Assembly (NCBI GenBank): GCA_900542675.1
Contig: UQOT01000006.1
Span: forward strand, 1-47,992
Direction: 5' to 3'
DNA: 47,992 nucleotides
Source of the DNA: an uncultured Eubacteriales bacterium
Lineage (GTDB): Bacteria > Bacillota > Clostridia > Monoglobales > Monoglobaceae
The first letter of the stretch is position 1. Each line of letters starts with the position of its first letter. A program made the position numbers and the translations under genes. The notes under the pieces were generated by a model, which ran no database searches, had not been told where the DNA came from, and saw only the letters and a program-made list of their open reading frames with translations. Positions 1 through 8,574 of the stretch are shown here, one piece after another.

Positions 1-727
1 CACTGAAAATGTCCTCATCCGCCAAGTCACTGTCAGTTATAACCGATTCCGGTTTCGCGGTCGGATATGCCGAATTATTAGAAAGATCCGCTGCGTCCGT
101 AACTTCATCGGGCACTTCAAGCTCACCGCCGTTTATAAAGCTGAGTGAATTATAAACCATCTGCGCCACGAAAGCTCTGTTCGCGTCCTTGCCAATTGCT
201 TTGGTCGTATCCTCAAGCAATCCGTACTTATCGGCAACCGCCACATAGCCGGAATACCAATACGGACCCACATTTCTCAGGCTCTCATCTCCCGCGCCTG
301 AAGAACACACAACCATTTTGACAACCTGCTCGTATGTAACAGGGTCAGCCGGAGCAAAGGTTCCATCCAGCATACCGTTTATAAAACCGTTTTCATAACA
401 GTATGAAATATAGTTATTTGCCCAATAATCACTTGCAACATCGGAAAACGGAATTTCCGACGGAGTGTAATAGTCTGCGTTATAGCCGTTGGCTCTTGAT
501 AAAAAGGCACAAAACTCTGCACGGGTGGTCTGCGCTTCGGGAGCAAAGTTTCCGTCCTCACGTCCCTGAATAACCCCAAGATTGCTGAGCTTATCTACAG
601 CCGTATAATACGAAGCCGTAATAGGTACATCGGAAAACTCTCTCGCAGACACCGACGCACACGGCATTGATAATATCAACATTGCTGCAATCAGCATCAC
701 CAATGTTAATATTCTGTGTCTCTGCAT
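1..727 (-). CDS. Secreted S-layer homology (SLH) domain protein, 3' part missing
   Basis: The gene starts at the ATG at 727, preceded by an AGAGGTG ribosome site, and runs off the left edge, so only about 242 N-terminal residues are visible. A typical signal peptide (MQRHRILTLVMLIAAMLIL, cleavage near CASVSA) is followed directly by SLH-type repeats: FSDVPITASYYTAVDKL, then GREDGNFAPEAQTTRAEF, then a second unit with FSDVASDYWANNYI and DGTFAPADPVTYEQ, and a third, weaker unit. SLH repeats bind pyruvylated secondary cell-wall polymers and hold proteins on the Gram-positive wall. Whatever function sits in the missing C-terminal part is unknown. Its upstream region carries three phased TGTAAC repeats, which suggests control by an OmpR-type regulator. 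The family call is firm; the function is not. Confidence 0.9.
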   Translation of the reverse strand, partial: MQRHRILTLVMLIAAMLILSMPCASVSAREFSDVPITASYYTAVDKLSNLGVIQGREDGNFAPEAQTTRAEFCAFLSRANGYNADYYTPSEIPFSDVASDYWANNYISYCYENGFINGMLDGTFAPADPVTYEQVVKMVVCSSGAGDESLRNVGPYWYSGYVAVADKYGLLEDTTKAIGKDANRAFVAQMVYNSLSFINGGELEVPDEVTDAADLSNNSAYPTAKPESVITDSDLADEDIFS

Positions 728-1156
728 AATAGTATCACCTCTGAGTAATTTTGCGGAAGCTGCGCGGTGCGTATACATCACAGCCGAAATCCGCCGCATT
801 TTACATCTTGTTTAACGCATACACAGTATAACACGCCTGACACAAAAAATCAAGCGAAAAAGCAAGATTTTAACACTTTTTCACAGACAACACAAAAAAC
901 AATCCCCCAAAAACCGCATTTTTTCACATCAAATATTTAGCAATATTTGTCATAACGTCAACATCTTGTGCGTAACGATATTCATTCGTACAAATATTGT
1001 ACCAAAGTTCTGTAACACACATAAAATCTTTCTGTAACATTTCTGTAACATTAAGTTTTTGCAAAAAACACCCGTTTTGTCTATTTTGCACAAACAAATA
1101 CTGTACCCACCATTGCAGCCTCAAAAGGCTCACCATAGGGGCCCTCCCACAACGTG
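728..1156. other. Intergenic region upstream of the SLH gene
   Basis: I see no credible gene in these roughly 430 bases on either strand. They are AT-rich. They contain the three TGTAAC repeats listed separately and a weak minus-strand promoter candidate: TTGACG at about 956-961 read on the minus strand, with an AT-rich -10 region. The 70-codon and 62-codon frames here lack ribosome sites and resemble no family. Confidence 0.5.
1008..1050 (-). promoter_or_regulatory. Three phased TGTAAC boxes (OmpR/WalR/PhoP-like site)
   Basis: The decamer TTCTGTAACA occurs exactly three times, at 1008-1017, 1030-1039 and 1041-1050. The starts are 22 and 11 bp apart, so the copies lie on one face of the helix. 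The last two give TGTAAC-N5-TGTAAC, which fits the known WalR consensus TGTWAH-N5-TGTWAH. Read toward the SLH gene on the minus strand it is GTTACA-N5-GTTACA, which also resembles PhoP boxes. The bound regulator is inferred from the pattern only. Confidence 0.55.
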
Positions 1157-1184
1157 AAAAAGCGGACTTTTTACAGTCCGCTTA
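1157..1184 (-). terminator. Rho-independent terminator after the pbp gene
   Basis: The stem AGCGGACT (1161-1168) pairs with AGTCCGCT (1175-1182) around a 6-base loop. Read on the minus strand it is followed by TTTTT. It lies just after the stop of the penicillin-binding protein gene. Confidence 0.8.
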
Positions 1185-1195
1185 AATCACGCTTT

Positions 1196-2569
1196 TTATT
1201 TATTCAGGAATTTTCGTATTACGTTACGCGCTATGGGGCAGGCGGTGCTTCCGCCGCTGCTGCCGTCGTTTTCGAGAATTACCGCAACGCATATCGTAGG
1301 ATTATCTGCCGGAGCATAGCCGACAAACCACGCGTGGTCCTTGCCGGAGTCAGTCTCGGCTGTACCGGTCTTTCCTGCGACGCTTATTCCGCGTATCTGA
1401 GCATTCTTTCCGGTTCCGCTCTCCACAACGCCTATCATCATATCCTGGACATAGTCCGCGCACGCCGCACCCACACAGTCGTAGAGTATCGAAGGCTTCG
1501 ACTGACCGACTACAGTGCCGTTATTCGTAGTCACCGTCTCAACAAGATACGGCTTCATCATTCTGCCGTTATTTGCAATCGCGCTGCCCATCATTGCAAC
1601 GTGCAGCGGGGTCATAACAAGTCCTCCCTGCCCGATCGACACAAGCGCAGCGTCAAGATCTGACATACGCTTATACTGAATTTGGCTCTGCGAAACCGGT
1701 ATATCAAAGTCAAACGACCTGTTAACGCCAAACTTTTCGGCCTCCACCTTAACGCGATCCGCCCCCATTTCATAGCCGAGCGTACAGAATGCATAGTTGC
1801 TCGAAAGCTCAAAAGCTTCCTTAACTCCTATATGACCGTGCTGCTCTTTGCCGTAGTTATACACAGTGACGTCGCCCTTTTCAAACTTTCCGTTATCGTC
1901 AAACGTCTCCTCAGTCAGACCGTTGTCGTAAGCTGCCGCTCCGGTCACAATCTTATACGTTGAGCCGGGCGGATAGAGTCCCTGAGTCGCCCTTGCCAGG
2001 AACGGTGAGCTCTCATCCTCCATCATATCAGCCCAGTTATCCTCTATTTTTTCAGGGTTATAGTCCGGCAGGCTCACCATTGCAAGGATTTGACCCGTGG
2101 TCGGCTCCATCGCAACTATCGCGCCGTTTCTGCCGTCTAACTGTTCATATGCGTATTCCTGAAGCTCATCTATTATCGTAAGATTTAAGTTATTTCCATA
2201 ACGCAGCTCGCCGAGTGAAATGCTGATGTTACCCTTACCCAAAAGCTCATCATCCCGCGACATCTCAAGCTGTGACTTGCCGTACACCTGAGAGTAATAT
2301 CCGATTACGTGCGAGTACAGCCGACCGCGCGGATACTTTCTTATTCTTGCATCACCGTCAATCTCAGTCTCCGCGAGCAACACACCGTCGGACGAATATA
2401 TATCGCCGCGCTTTACGCTTTGCTCACTTTCCCACTGACGCTTGTTATACGAGTTTGTGGAAATATCGCCCGCCTTAAACATATTGAACCAAAGAAGGTA
2501 GGTGATAAGCGCCAAAAACAAAAATGAAATCGCAACGAGGACGCGTATTATTCTTTTATTTGCGTTCAT
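1196..2569 (-). CDS. pbpA: Class B penicillin-binding protein (peptidoglycan transpeptidase)
   Basis: This membrane-anchored D,D-transpeptidase cross-links peptidoglycan together with a SEDS glycosyltransferase. One N-terminal transmembrane helix (about residues 9-30) precedes an extracytoplasmic region. All three penicillin-binding motifs are present: STYK near residue 203 (catalytic serine), SSN near 258 and KTGT near 399. At 457 residues it is short for the class, like the PbpA paired with RodA in actinobacteria and many clostridia, and it lacks PASTA domains. Its ATG overlaps the TGA of the rodA/ftsW-like gene by 4 bases (ATGA), so translation is probably coupled. It is the last gene of the operon that runs down from 6627. 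Whether it serves elongation, division or sporulation cannot be read from sequence. Confidence 0.92.
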   Translation of the reverse strand: MNANKRIIRVLVAISFLFLALITYLLWFNMFKAGDISTNSYNKRQWESEQSVKRGDIYSSDGVLLAETEIDGDARIRKYPRGRLYSHVIGYYSQVYGKSQLEMSRDDELLGKGNISISLGELRYGNNLNLTIIDELQEYAYEQLDGRNGAIVAMEPTTGQILAMVSLPDYNPEKIEDNWADMMEDESSPFLARATQGLYPPGSTYKIVTGAAAYDNGLTEETFDDNGKFEKGDVTVYNYGKEQHGHIGVKEAFELSSNYAFCTLGYEMGADRVKVEAEKFGVNRSFDFDIPVSQSQIQYKRMSDLDAALVSIGQGGLVMTPLHVAMMGSAIANNGRMMKPYLVETVTTNNGTVVGQSKPSILYDCVGAACADYVQDMMIGVVESGTGKNAQIRGISVAGKTGTAETDSGKDHAWFVGYAPADNPTICVAVILENDGSSGGSTACPIARNVIRKFLNK

Positions 2570-3837
2570 GATTTTGCCACCTCGCTCCCGTTCTCGGTCT
2601 TAGCCGAAATCGCCTGAACAATTCCGAGCGACGCGAAGCTTATAACAATCGATGTACCTCCGTAGCTGACAAACGGCAGAGTAATACCGGTCAGCGGAAT
2701 CATCTTGGTCACTCCGCCGATAATTATAAACGTCTGAAGTGCAAACATAACGGTTACACCGAAGCTCACTGCTTTGTCGAACTTATTTTCCGTCATAATC
2801 GAAATCTTAAAGCATCTGTATGCGATAAGGAAAAACAGCAGTATAATCGCAACACCGCCGAATATTCCCATCTCCTCGCAGATTGCCGCAAAGATAAAAT
2901 CGGAGTGAACTTCGGGAATATAATACGGCGAGCCGTTGCCAAGTCCGCGCCCAAAATATCCGCCCGATGAAATTGCAAAAAGCGACTGAGTAATCTGGTA
3001 ACCCTTACTTGCGATATCCGACCACGGGTCAAGCCACGTAGAAATCCTGACCTGAATATGATACAAAAATTTGTAGCCTAAAAAACCGATTATACCAAGT
3101 GCGCCTATGTTAAAAAACAACAGCTTTTTATCCGGCTCATATACATATACCATAAACAAGTAAATCGACATCATAACGAGTATCGTTCCCCAGTCACGCT
3201 GCAGCACAAGAAAGCCTACAAATATATAGGTAATCGCAAGAGCCGCCCATTTAGGCTTAATTTTACCGAACACCGGGCCCGACCACGTACCGCAGCAGTA
3301 GCACGCCAGGCACATAATGAACATAATCTTTATAATCTCGGACGGCTGAAAGCCAACAGGACCGAGACTAACCCAGTTTTTTGAGCCGTTTATCGTCTTT
3401 CCGAACACAAGCGTGAACATAAAAAGCGCCACGCCGATTAGGAAATAGACAAACCACAGCTTGTCCCAAACCTTAACCTTATAATACACAAAATACGCCA
3501 CAAAAAACGCAATTCCGCCAAGCACTATCCATACAATCTGCTGAAAGCCGTATTTTATATTAATTCTACACAGCACAAGTACGCCTATGGACAAAAGCAT
3601 AAATGTCATCAGCAGTATAAACTTATCGCCCATATGCCCTAACACAAGCGTCGAATACATTACGATAAACAGAACTATAACCGCGAAACAATTATAAAAT
3701 ATATTTAAATTATAATCCTTCGCTATAAACAGCAGCCCAAAACCCAGCAAATCGAGCAAAATCAGCAGATATGCGGGTTTTCTGTAATTGACGTTTCTTT
3801 TATTAAGTTTTATATTATTCATATTGCCAAGTCCCAT
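2566..3837 (-). CDS. SEDS-family peptidoglycan glycosyltransferase (RodA/FtsW/SpoVE type)
   Basis: This is a polytopic membrane protein of 423 residues with about ten hydrophobic segments. It carries the SEDS signature GPVGFQPSEIIKIMFIM and the conserved downstream stretch around DFIFAAICEEMG. SEDS proteins polymerise lipid II into glycan strands and work as pairs with class B PBPs; the partner gene follows here with a 4-base overlap. The GAGGTGAGAAA ribosome site supports the start at 3837. An FHA-domain gene lies 22 bases upstream, an order that recalls the actinobacterial fhaB-rodA-pbpA cluster. RodA, FtsW and SpoVE cannot be separated reliably by eye, so no symbol is given. Confidence 0.92.
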   Translation of the reverse strand: MGLGNMNNIKLNKRNVNYRKPAYLLILLDLLGFGLLFIAKDYNLNIFYNCFAVIVLFIVMYSTLVLGHMGDKFILLMTFMLLSIGVLVLCRINIKYGFQQIVWIVLGGIAFFVAYFVYYKVKVWDKLWFVYFLIGVALFMFTLVFGKTINGSKNWVSLGPVGFQPSEIIKIMFIMCLACYCCGTWSGPVFGKIKPKWAALAITYIFVGFLVLQRDWGTILVMMSIYLFMVYVYEPDKKLLFFNIGALGIIGFLGYKFLYHIQVRISTWLDPWSDIASKGYQITQSLFAISSGGYFGRGLGNGSPYYIPEVHSDFIFAAICEEMGIFGGVAIILLFFLIAYRCFKISIMTENKFDKAVSFGVTVMFALQTFIIIGGVTKMIPLTGITLPFVSYGGTSIVISFASLGIVQAISAKTENGSEVAKS

Positions 3838-3859
3838 TTTCTCACCTCAAAGGCTCGGG

Positions 3860-4306
3860 TTAAATATCAAACACAAAGTTCAGTCCGCCTATTGAAATCT
3901 CGTCCTCGGGGTCTAATATTACCTCATGCTTTATTCGCTGGCCGTTTACACGCGTTCCGTTTCGGCTGCCGAGATCCTCAAGATACCATTCGCCGCCCTC
4001 GTACCATATAATCAAGTGTTTCTGCGACACAAATTTTTCGTTAATCACAATATCACAGTCGGCGCCTCTGCCTATAACCGCCTCACCGTAAATAGTATAT
4101 CTGCGCATCAAAGGCGATGTAAGTTCTACGCCGGACTTAACGGGGCGCAGACTTGCACAGGCCGTATCGCTTATACTGTTATCCTCAAAACGGCTCATCT
4201 TTTTAACATCAAGATAAATAAGCCGTATTACGAATATAATAAATACATATATAATAACCGTAAACACATAGCTGAGAATAGTCGAAATAAAACTAAATAT
4301 GGTCAC
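3860..4306 (-). CDS. Membrane-anchored FHA-domain protein
   Basis: The protein has 148 residues. Residues about 5-30 form one very hydrophobic helix, followed by a basic linker and a C-terminal forkhead-associated domain with the usual landmarks: GRGADCDI, SQKHLII and LGSRNGTRVNGQRI. FHA domains bind phosphothreonine peptides, so this protein probably links a Ser/Thr kinase signal to the RodA-PBP pair encoded just downstream. No such kinase gene is in the window. The start is a GTG at 4306 with AGGAGG 5-10 bases upstream; there is no in-frame ATG that keeps the helix. It is in one operon with its neighbours, with gaps of 22-23 bases. Confidence 0.88.
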   Translation of the reverse strand: MTIFSFISTILSYVFTVIIYVFIIFVIRLIYLDVKKMSRFEDNSISDTACASLRPVKSGVELTSPLMRRYTIYGEAVIGRGADCDIVINEKFVSQKHLIIWYEGGEWYLEDLGSRNGTRVNGQRIKHEVILDPEDEISIGGLNFVFDI

Positions 4307-4329
4307 AGCATTTCCTCCTAATCTCTACG

Positions 4330-6627
4330 TTAGTATTCATTCCAATAATCGTCCTCGCCGCCGGCGTCCTCTGCGTTCTCATTAACTATTTTATGCTTCT
4401 TCTGCATCATCCATAATAGCAGAGCAAATATTATACCCACCGCAAAACAACCGAGATAAATATACATAACCGGCTGCGGCTCAAGCTTCATAGTTGAAAG
4501 CGGATTATAAAACGTCTCAGACGATCTGTAGCCGTTCTCGCCCGCGTCAAACTTAACCGGACTTACCTCGCACATTCTCTCGAATAATCTGTATAAAAAC
4601 TCCGCCGCAGTCTTGCGGTCTATTCGGTTCTCCCTCGCGGTCAAAGCCAGCCCGTCGTTTATAATTCCTTCCCTCGCCCCGAGTGCGAGGTTACCGAGCG
4701 AAGTCTTTGCCATATACTGTATATCGGGATAGTTCAGGTAAATACTTGCGTACGGTCTGTCACTATCGCTGCCCAAATTAGGCTGAAAATACCCCTTGTA
4801 ATCAACAAGCAGCTGAGTGCTGAGTGCGAATGTATCCTCAAGCCCCACCGCCGAATTGCCGTTAAACCTAAGTCCGCCTTGCTCGGAATACAGCTTTATA
4901 CCCGCCTCGTCAATAGACGCAACGTACATCGATTGTGGGTCGGCCTCGTCAACATCGTTATACTTTGCTCTCGCATCGGTATCGACTGTAAACAGCATAC
5001 CCGATACCACACGGGCGGCGTCATAGTTGGTATATTCGCTGTCCGGGTCAAATCTTGAACCCTTTGTCGCAAAGTAGTCCTTTGAAACCAAAAACTTTAT
5101 ATGCTCTTTTTCTTTGTCACCCAGACCGTCAATATCCGAAATCTCCGGCACGTTACTCTTTACTTTATAAAGACCGGAGCTGTTCGTCTTAAATTCAAGC
5201 GCTCGGTTCGCGCTGTCATATATACCGCCTATGTTAAAGTCGCGTCCGTCGCTTGTATTGTATACACTGTCAAATCTGTCCTCTGCAGGAATTGAAAAAT
5301 TCACCTTAACCGGCAGCTTGTCTATATAATTATTATCTGAATTAAAGAAGTTTATTATATAGCCGTTGCCCTTGTTGGCTCCCATTTCAATCGTAAAAGT
5401 TCCGTATTCTTCGGTTAGCCTGTCACATGTCGCCATATCCATAATAATGCTGTGATTATTGTCGCCGATTAGTATTCGAATATACGATATATCGAAGCTG
5501 TGATTTAAATTCTGGTCAAAAACAATCCGCGGTGCAGACTGCTCATTAAGGTCTTTAATGATTATCTGAACAGGAATTGCTGCACTTTTATTTGGCTTTA
5601 TTTCTTTTTCTCCTGCCATGTTCCAAAGCTCACTGCTCGTCCTGTCTGCTGCTGCAGCCGCGTCTTTTAAGTTATCATAATTAAGCACAGCCGTATTATT
5701 TTCTGCGCTAATCTCGGTCTTTGAATTTCTTATACACGCCGAAGTAATATATGCCGCAATGTCATTAACGGCGGGGCCGGTGGGCGAGTCGGTGCCAAGC
5801 CCTTCCAAAATCTCACCTAAATATTTTTTGTAATCGTTAACACTGCTGTAATCCCCGGTCTTTGAATAGTCAATTTTTATATTGGAAACCGCCTGTGCTC
5901 CCAGCTTTGCATCCTCCAAAAATCCCATTTTTATATACTTATCGTCAAGCGACGCAACAGTACCGAGTTCTGATGCAACATATCCACACGAGGTATCTGC
6001 ATCTTGAAGCTTAGCATAATAAAGCGAACCGTTATGCTTTCCGCTGCCCGATTCAAGATATTCCGGTATGTAGTGTACAAGATAACTTCCGTCGTCAAGA
6101 CGTACAAGGTATTGAATTTTACAGCTCTCCGGCGCCCAAGTCCACATATCATCACTCGGGCTCTGCTGCGGCGGGTGATAGTTCCCGTCTGTATGGTCGA
6201 TATAATAATCATCCGCAGTGCGCCTAACCGCGTCCGGCGTCTCACTTATTCCAAACGTATTCTTAACGCAGTTCTGCAAATTTTCGGGCGTAACCGTCTT
6301 AGTATTGCCCGAAATCGGAGCGTTCGGGTTATTTCTGTCACGCTTACTGTACGCCAAGTACTGCCACCATATTATTTCCGACATCTTGCGCGACCAATCG
6401 TTTATGTCAAAAACAATCTTACCGCCGTTTTCACTCTCAAAATCCGTGGTATAGCATGCGCCGAAGCGACACAAATAGTTACTCAAGGCCATACGCTTCT
6501 CAGGAGAGAGCGTATCGGTTATATCCGTATATTCTTTTTTCTGTTCCTCGTCCGCAAACACTCCCGGCGAAAACGCCGCTGCAAGCACAAATACGAGCGT
6601 AAAACAAGTTAATATTCTCTTAAACAT
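4330..6627 (-). CDS. Large secreted SLH-like protein with C-terminal membrane anchor
   Basis: The protein has 765 residues. A signal peptide (MFKRILTCFTLVFVLAAAF, ending near VFADEE) leads a large extracytoplasmic part I cannot assign. From about residue 500 to 690 there are degenerate SLH-like units (FLVSKDYFATKGSRFDPDSEYTNYDAARV is one, spread over 29 residues). A transmembrane helix near 725-745 (MYIYLGCFAVGIIFALLLW) and an acidic cytoplasmic tail end the chain, so it is a type I membrane protein. It heads the FHA-RodA-PBP operon, 23 bases before the FHA gene, which suggests it positions or senses wall synthesis from outside; that is inference. The start at 6627 has AAGGA 8-12 bases upstream, and a promoter precedes it. 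Confidence 0.8.
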   Translation of the reverse strand: MFKRILTCFTLVFVLAAAFSPGVFADEEQKKEYTDITDTLSPEKRMALSNYLCRFGACYTTDFESENGGKIVFDINDWSRKMSEIIWWQYLAYSKRDRNNPNAPISGNTKTVTPENLQNCVKNTFGISETPDAVRRTADDYYIDHTDGNYHPPQQSPSDDMWTWAPESCKIQYLVRLDDGSYLVHYIPEYLESGSGKHNGSLYYAKLQDADTSCGYVASELGTVASLDDKYIKMGFLEDAKLGAQAVSNIKIDYSKTGDYSSVNDYKKYLGEILEGLGTDSPTGPAVNDIAAYITSACIRNSKTEISAENNTAVLNYDNLKDAAAAADRTSSELWNMAGEKEIKPNKSAAIPVQIIIKDLNEQSAPRIVFDQNLNHSFDISYIRILIGDNNHSIIMDMATCDRLTEEYGTFTIEMGANKGNGYIINFFNSDNNYIDKLPVKVNFSIPAEDRFDSVYNTSDGRDFNIGGIYDSANRALEFKTNSSGLYKVKSNVPEISDIDGLGDKEKEHIKFLVSKDYFATKGSRFDPDSEYTNYDAARVVSGMLFTVDTDARAKYNDVDEADPQSMYVASIDEAGIKLYSEQGGLRFNGNSAVGLEDTFALSTQLLVDYKGYFQPNLGSDSDRPYASIYLNYPDIQYMAKTSLGNLALGAREGIINDGLALTARENRIDRKTAAEFLYRLFERMCEVSPVKFDAGENGYRSSETFYNPLSTMKLEPQPVMYIYLGCFAVGIIFALLLWMMQKKHKIVNENAEDAGGEDDYWNEY

Positions 6628-6662
6628 AGTACAATTCCTTTTTTAACAATATGTATTTTAAT

Positions 6663-6690
6663 ATTATACCACATTTTTCAAAAAATTCAA
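6663..6690 (-). promoter_or_regulatory. Promoter of the envelope operon
   Basis: On the minus strand TTGAAT (6690-6685) and TATAAT (6668-6663) are separated by 16 bases. Transcription would begin near 6656, giving a leader of about 30 bases before the ATG at 6627. Confidence 0.6.
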
Positions 6691-6741
6691 TACATATTAT
6701 AAACAAAACAGCGCATTCGCCATTCTCTAATAACTAATCGC

Positions 6742-6775
6742 TAAAAAAGGAGAGCCCCTAAAAGGACTCTCCTTT
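6742..6775 (-). terminator. Terminator after the cohesin-SLH gene
   Basis: AAAGGAGAG (6746-6754) pairs with CTCTCCTTT (6767-6775). Read on the minus strand the hairpin ends in a run of six T. It follows the stop codon at 6795. Confidence 0.85.
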
Positions 6776-6794
6776 GAAAATCGTAATTTACGAA

Positions 6795-8531
6795 TTATTC
6801 AGCAGGTGTAGCGCTTGCTTCCGGTGTAGCTGATGCGTCTGCACTTGCTTCCGGTGAAGCTGTTGCTTCTGCGCTTGCTTCCGGCGAAGCTGTTGCTTCT
6901 GCACTTGCTTCCGGCGAAGCTGTTACTTCAGGTGTAGGTGTTGCTGCCGGCTTAAGGTCTGTGTATACTCTGTCAAGGAGTGTAGCAGCCTCAGCTCTTG
7001 TAGCGTTATCCTGCGGTCTGAACTGACCGTTGTCACCTGTGAGGTAACCCTTCTCCGACATAGCTACAACGTATGTCTTAGCGTAGTCAGAAATCTGAGC
7101 AGCATCTGTGTATGTTACAGCGCTTGTTGAAGTCAAACCAAGCTGACGACCGATGATTGTAGCCATCTGCTCACGAGTGATGTTCTCATTCGGGCCGAAC
7201 TCTGTAGCCGAAACACCCTGAACGATACCAGCCTCTGTAGCAGCAATTACATACGGTGCAAACCACTCGTCTGCCGGTACATCTGTGAACTGTGAAGTCT
7301 GCGATGTAGCTGTAAGACCGAATACGCCTACTGCAATCTTTGTGAACTCAGCGCGTGTGATATTAGCCTCCGGAAGGAAGGTTGTAGCAGTTGCGCCGCT
7401 TATGATACCATCATTGTAGAGGTCCATAATATAGTCATAGCCCCAGTAATCAGCCGGTACATCTGTAAATACAGTTGTAACTACAGGCTCTGCCGAAGCT
7501 GTCGGCTCTGTTGAAGCAACCGGTGCCGAAGATGTCGACGGACCTTCTGTCGGTGTCGGAGTTGTTAATTCACCGCCTGTGCCTGTGGTAAGACCCGAGT
7601 TATGACTGTTGGTACCCTGCTTCTTAACAGTGACATCCTTGTTTGTGGTGCCCTTGCTGTCAAACTCTACAGCCTGTGTATTACCCTCATCGTCAACATA
7701 TATTGCACTTATCTGAACTGTCTGGCCAACCTCAAGTGTTGAAGTCGGAAGTACAACCTTAGCTGATTTTGCGTCTTCCTCAAATGTAACCGGAACTACA
7801 GTCTCATTATCACCAATAACCATCTTTATTTCAACCTTCGGATCCTTGGTAACATCTGTTCTCTTAACTGTAACAGTAAGGTCCTTGCCAACTGTGATAG
7901 AACCAACCGAAACCGTAATCTTGTTCGGTTCAACTGACGGCTCTACTGAAGGCTCAACCGACGGCTCTACCGAAGGCTCTGTCGACGGAGCAGGTGTGTC
8001 ATCGCCAACTGTAATTGTCAGAGGTACGAATGTTGGTGCCATATCAACAAATGTGCTGTCCGCACCGTTAAACTTACCACCTGTAACTGTATAAGTGCCT
8101 GCCGCCGCACCATCCTTAACCTTAAGTGTAATTGTACCTATTGCTTGATGTTTTGCATTATCCTTAGGATAAATTGTTGCAGCCATTGTACCGAAAGCAA
8201 AAACACCATCACTTATGCCACTTGTTGCCTCCCAGTCTGAAGCATTCTCACCAAAATCATCCTGATAATAAGTATATGCAGCTGACTGATATTCAAATAC
8301 ATTTGAGTCAAAAACAACATCAAAACCTACAACGTTGCTCTTTATACCCTTTTCACCATAAATATCAGCTGTAATATCAATTGTTGAACCAGGTGCAACA
8401 GTTGTTGCTGCAGATGTAAACTCAACTGTAACCGGAACTGTTTCATCAGCTAAAACAACACTTATTGACATGATACTCAAAATCATGGCAACAGTAGCTA
8501 CTATAGCTGTGATTTTCTTTAAACTCTTCAA
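6795..8531 (-). CDS. Cell-surface anchor with cohesin-like module and three SLH repeats
   Basis: The protein has 578 residues: signal peptide (to about 29), then a cohesin-like beta-sandwich at about 32-175 (VPVTVEFTSAATTVAPGSTI, later GFDVVFDSNVFEYQSA and IGTITLKVKDGAAAGTYTV). A PSVE-repeat linker follows, then an Ig-like module at about 200-300, a Ser/Thr/Pro linker, three SLH repeats at about 355-525 (FTDVPADYWGYDYI, FTDVPADEWFAPYV, YTDAAQISDYAKTYV) and a low-complexity tail of four 10-residue repeats. In cellulosome systems cohesins hold dockerin-bearing proteins, and SLH repeats fix the anchor to the wall. The adjacent gene 43 bases upstream ends in a dockerin, so the two products are natural binding partners. 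The extra low-complexity tail after SLH is unusual. The cohesin call rests on overall pattern and context and is less certain than SLH. Confidence 0.82.
   Translation of the reverse strand: MKSLKKITAIVATVAMILSIMSISVVLADETVPVTVEFTSAATTVAPGSTIDITADIYGEKGIKSNVVGFDVVFDSNVFEYQSAAYTYYQDDFGENASDWEATSGISDGVFAFGTMAATIYPKDNAKHQAIGTITLKVKDGAAAGTYTVTGGKFNGADSTFVDMAPTFVPLTITVGDDTPAPSTEPSVEPSVEPSVEPSVEPNKITVSVGSITVGKDLTVTVKRTDVTKDPKVEIKMVIGDNETVVPVTFEEDAKSAKVVLPTSTLEVGQTVQISAIYVDDEGNTQAVEFDSKGTTNKDVTVKKQGTNSHNSGLTTGTGGELTTPTPTEGPSTSSAPVASTEPTASAEPVVTTVFTDVPADYWGYDYIMDLYNDGIISGATATTFLPEANITRAEFTKIAVGVFGLTATSQTSQFTDVPADEWFAPYVIAATEAGIVQGVSATEFGPNENITREQMATIIGRQLGLTSTSAVTYTDAAQISDYAKTYVVAMSEKGYLTGDNGQFRPQDNATRAEAATLLDRVYTDLKPAATPTPEVTASPEASAEATASPEASAEATASPEASADASATPEASATPAE
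6811..6930 (-). repeat. Four 30-bp tandem repeats encoding the C-terminal tail
   Basis: Units at 6811, 6841, 6871 and 6901 each encode a ten-residue block of the type EATASPEASA. The two middle units are nearly identical and the outer ones have drifted. Such arrays often change copy number by slippage. Confidence 0.85.
7928..7983 (-). repeat. 12-bp repeats encoding the PSVE linker
   Basis: The four-residue unit PSVE is encoded about four times in a row by near-identical 12-base blocks. It forms a Pro/acid linker between the cohesin-like and Ig-like modules. Confidence 0.8.
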
Positions 8532-8574
8532 AATTATTGACTCCTTTCAAAAACCAATTAGTTTATTCCAAATT

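Noticed and set aside
1154..1663. Long plus-strand frame antisense to the PBP gene
   Set aside because: It is a shadow of the strong coding frame on the minus strand and begins in a terminator.
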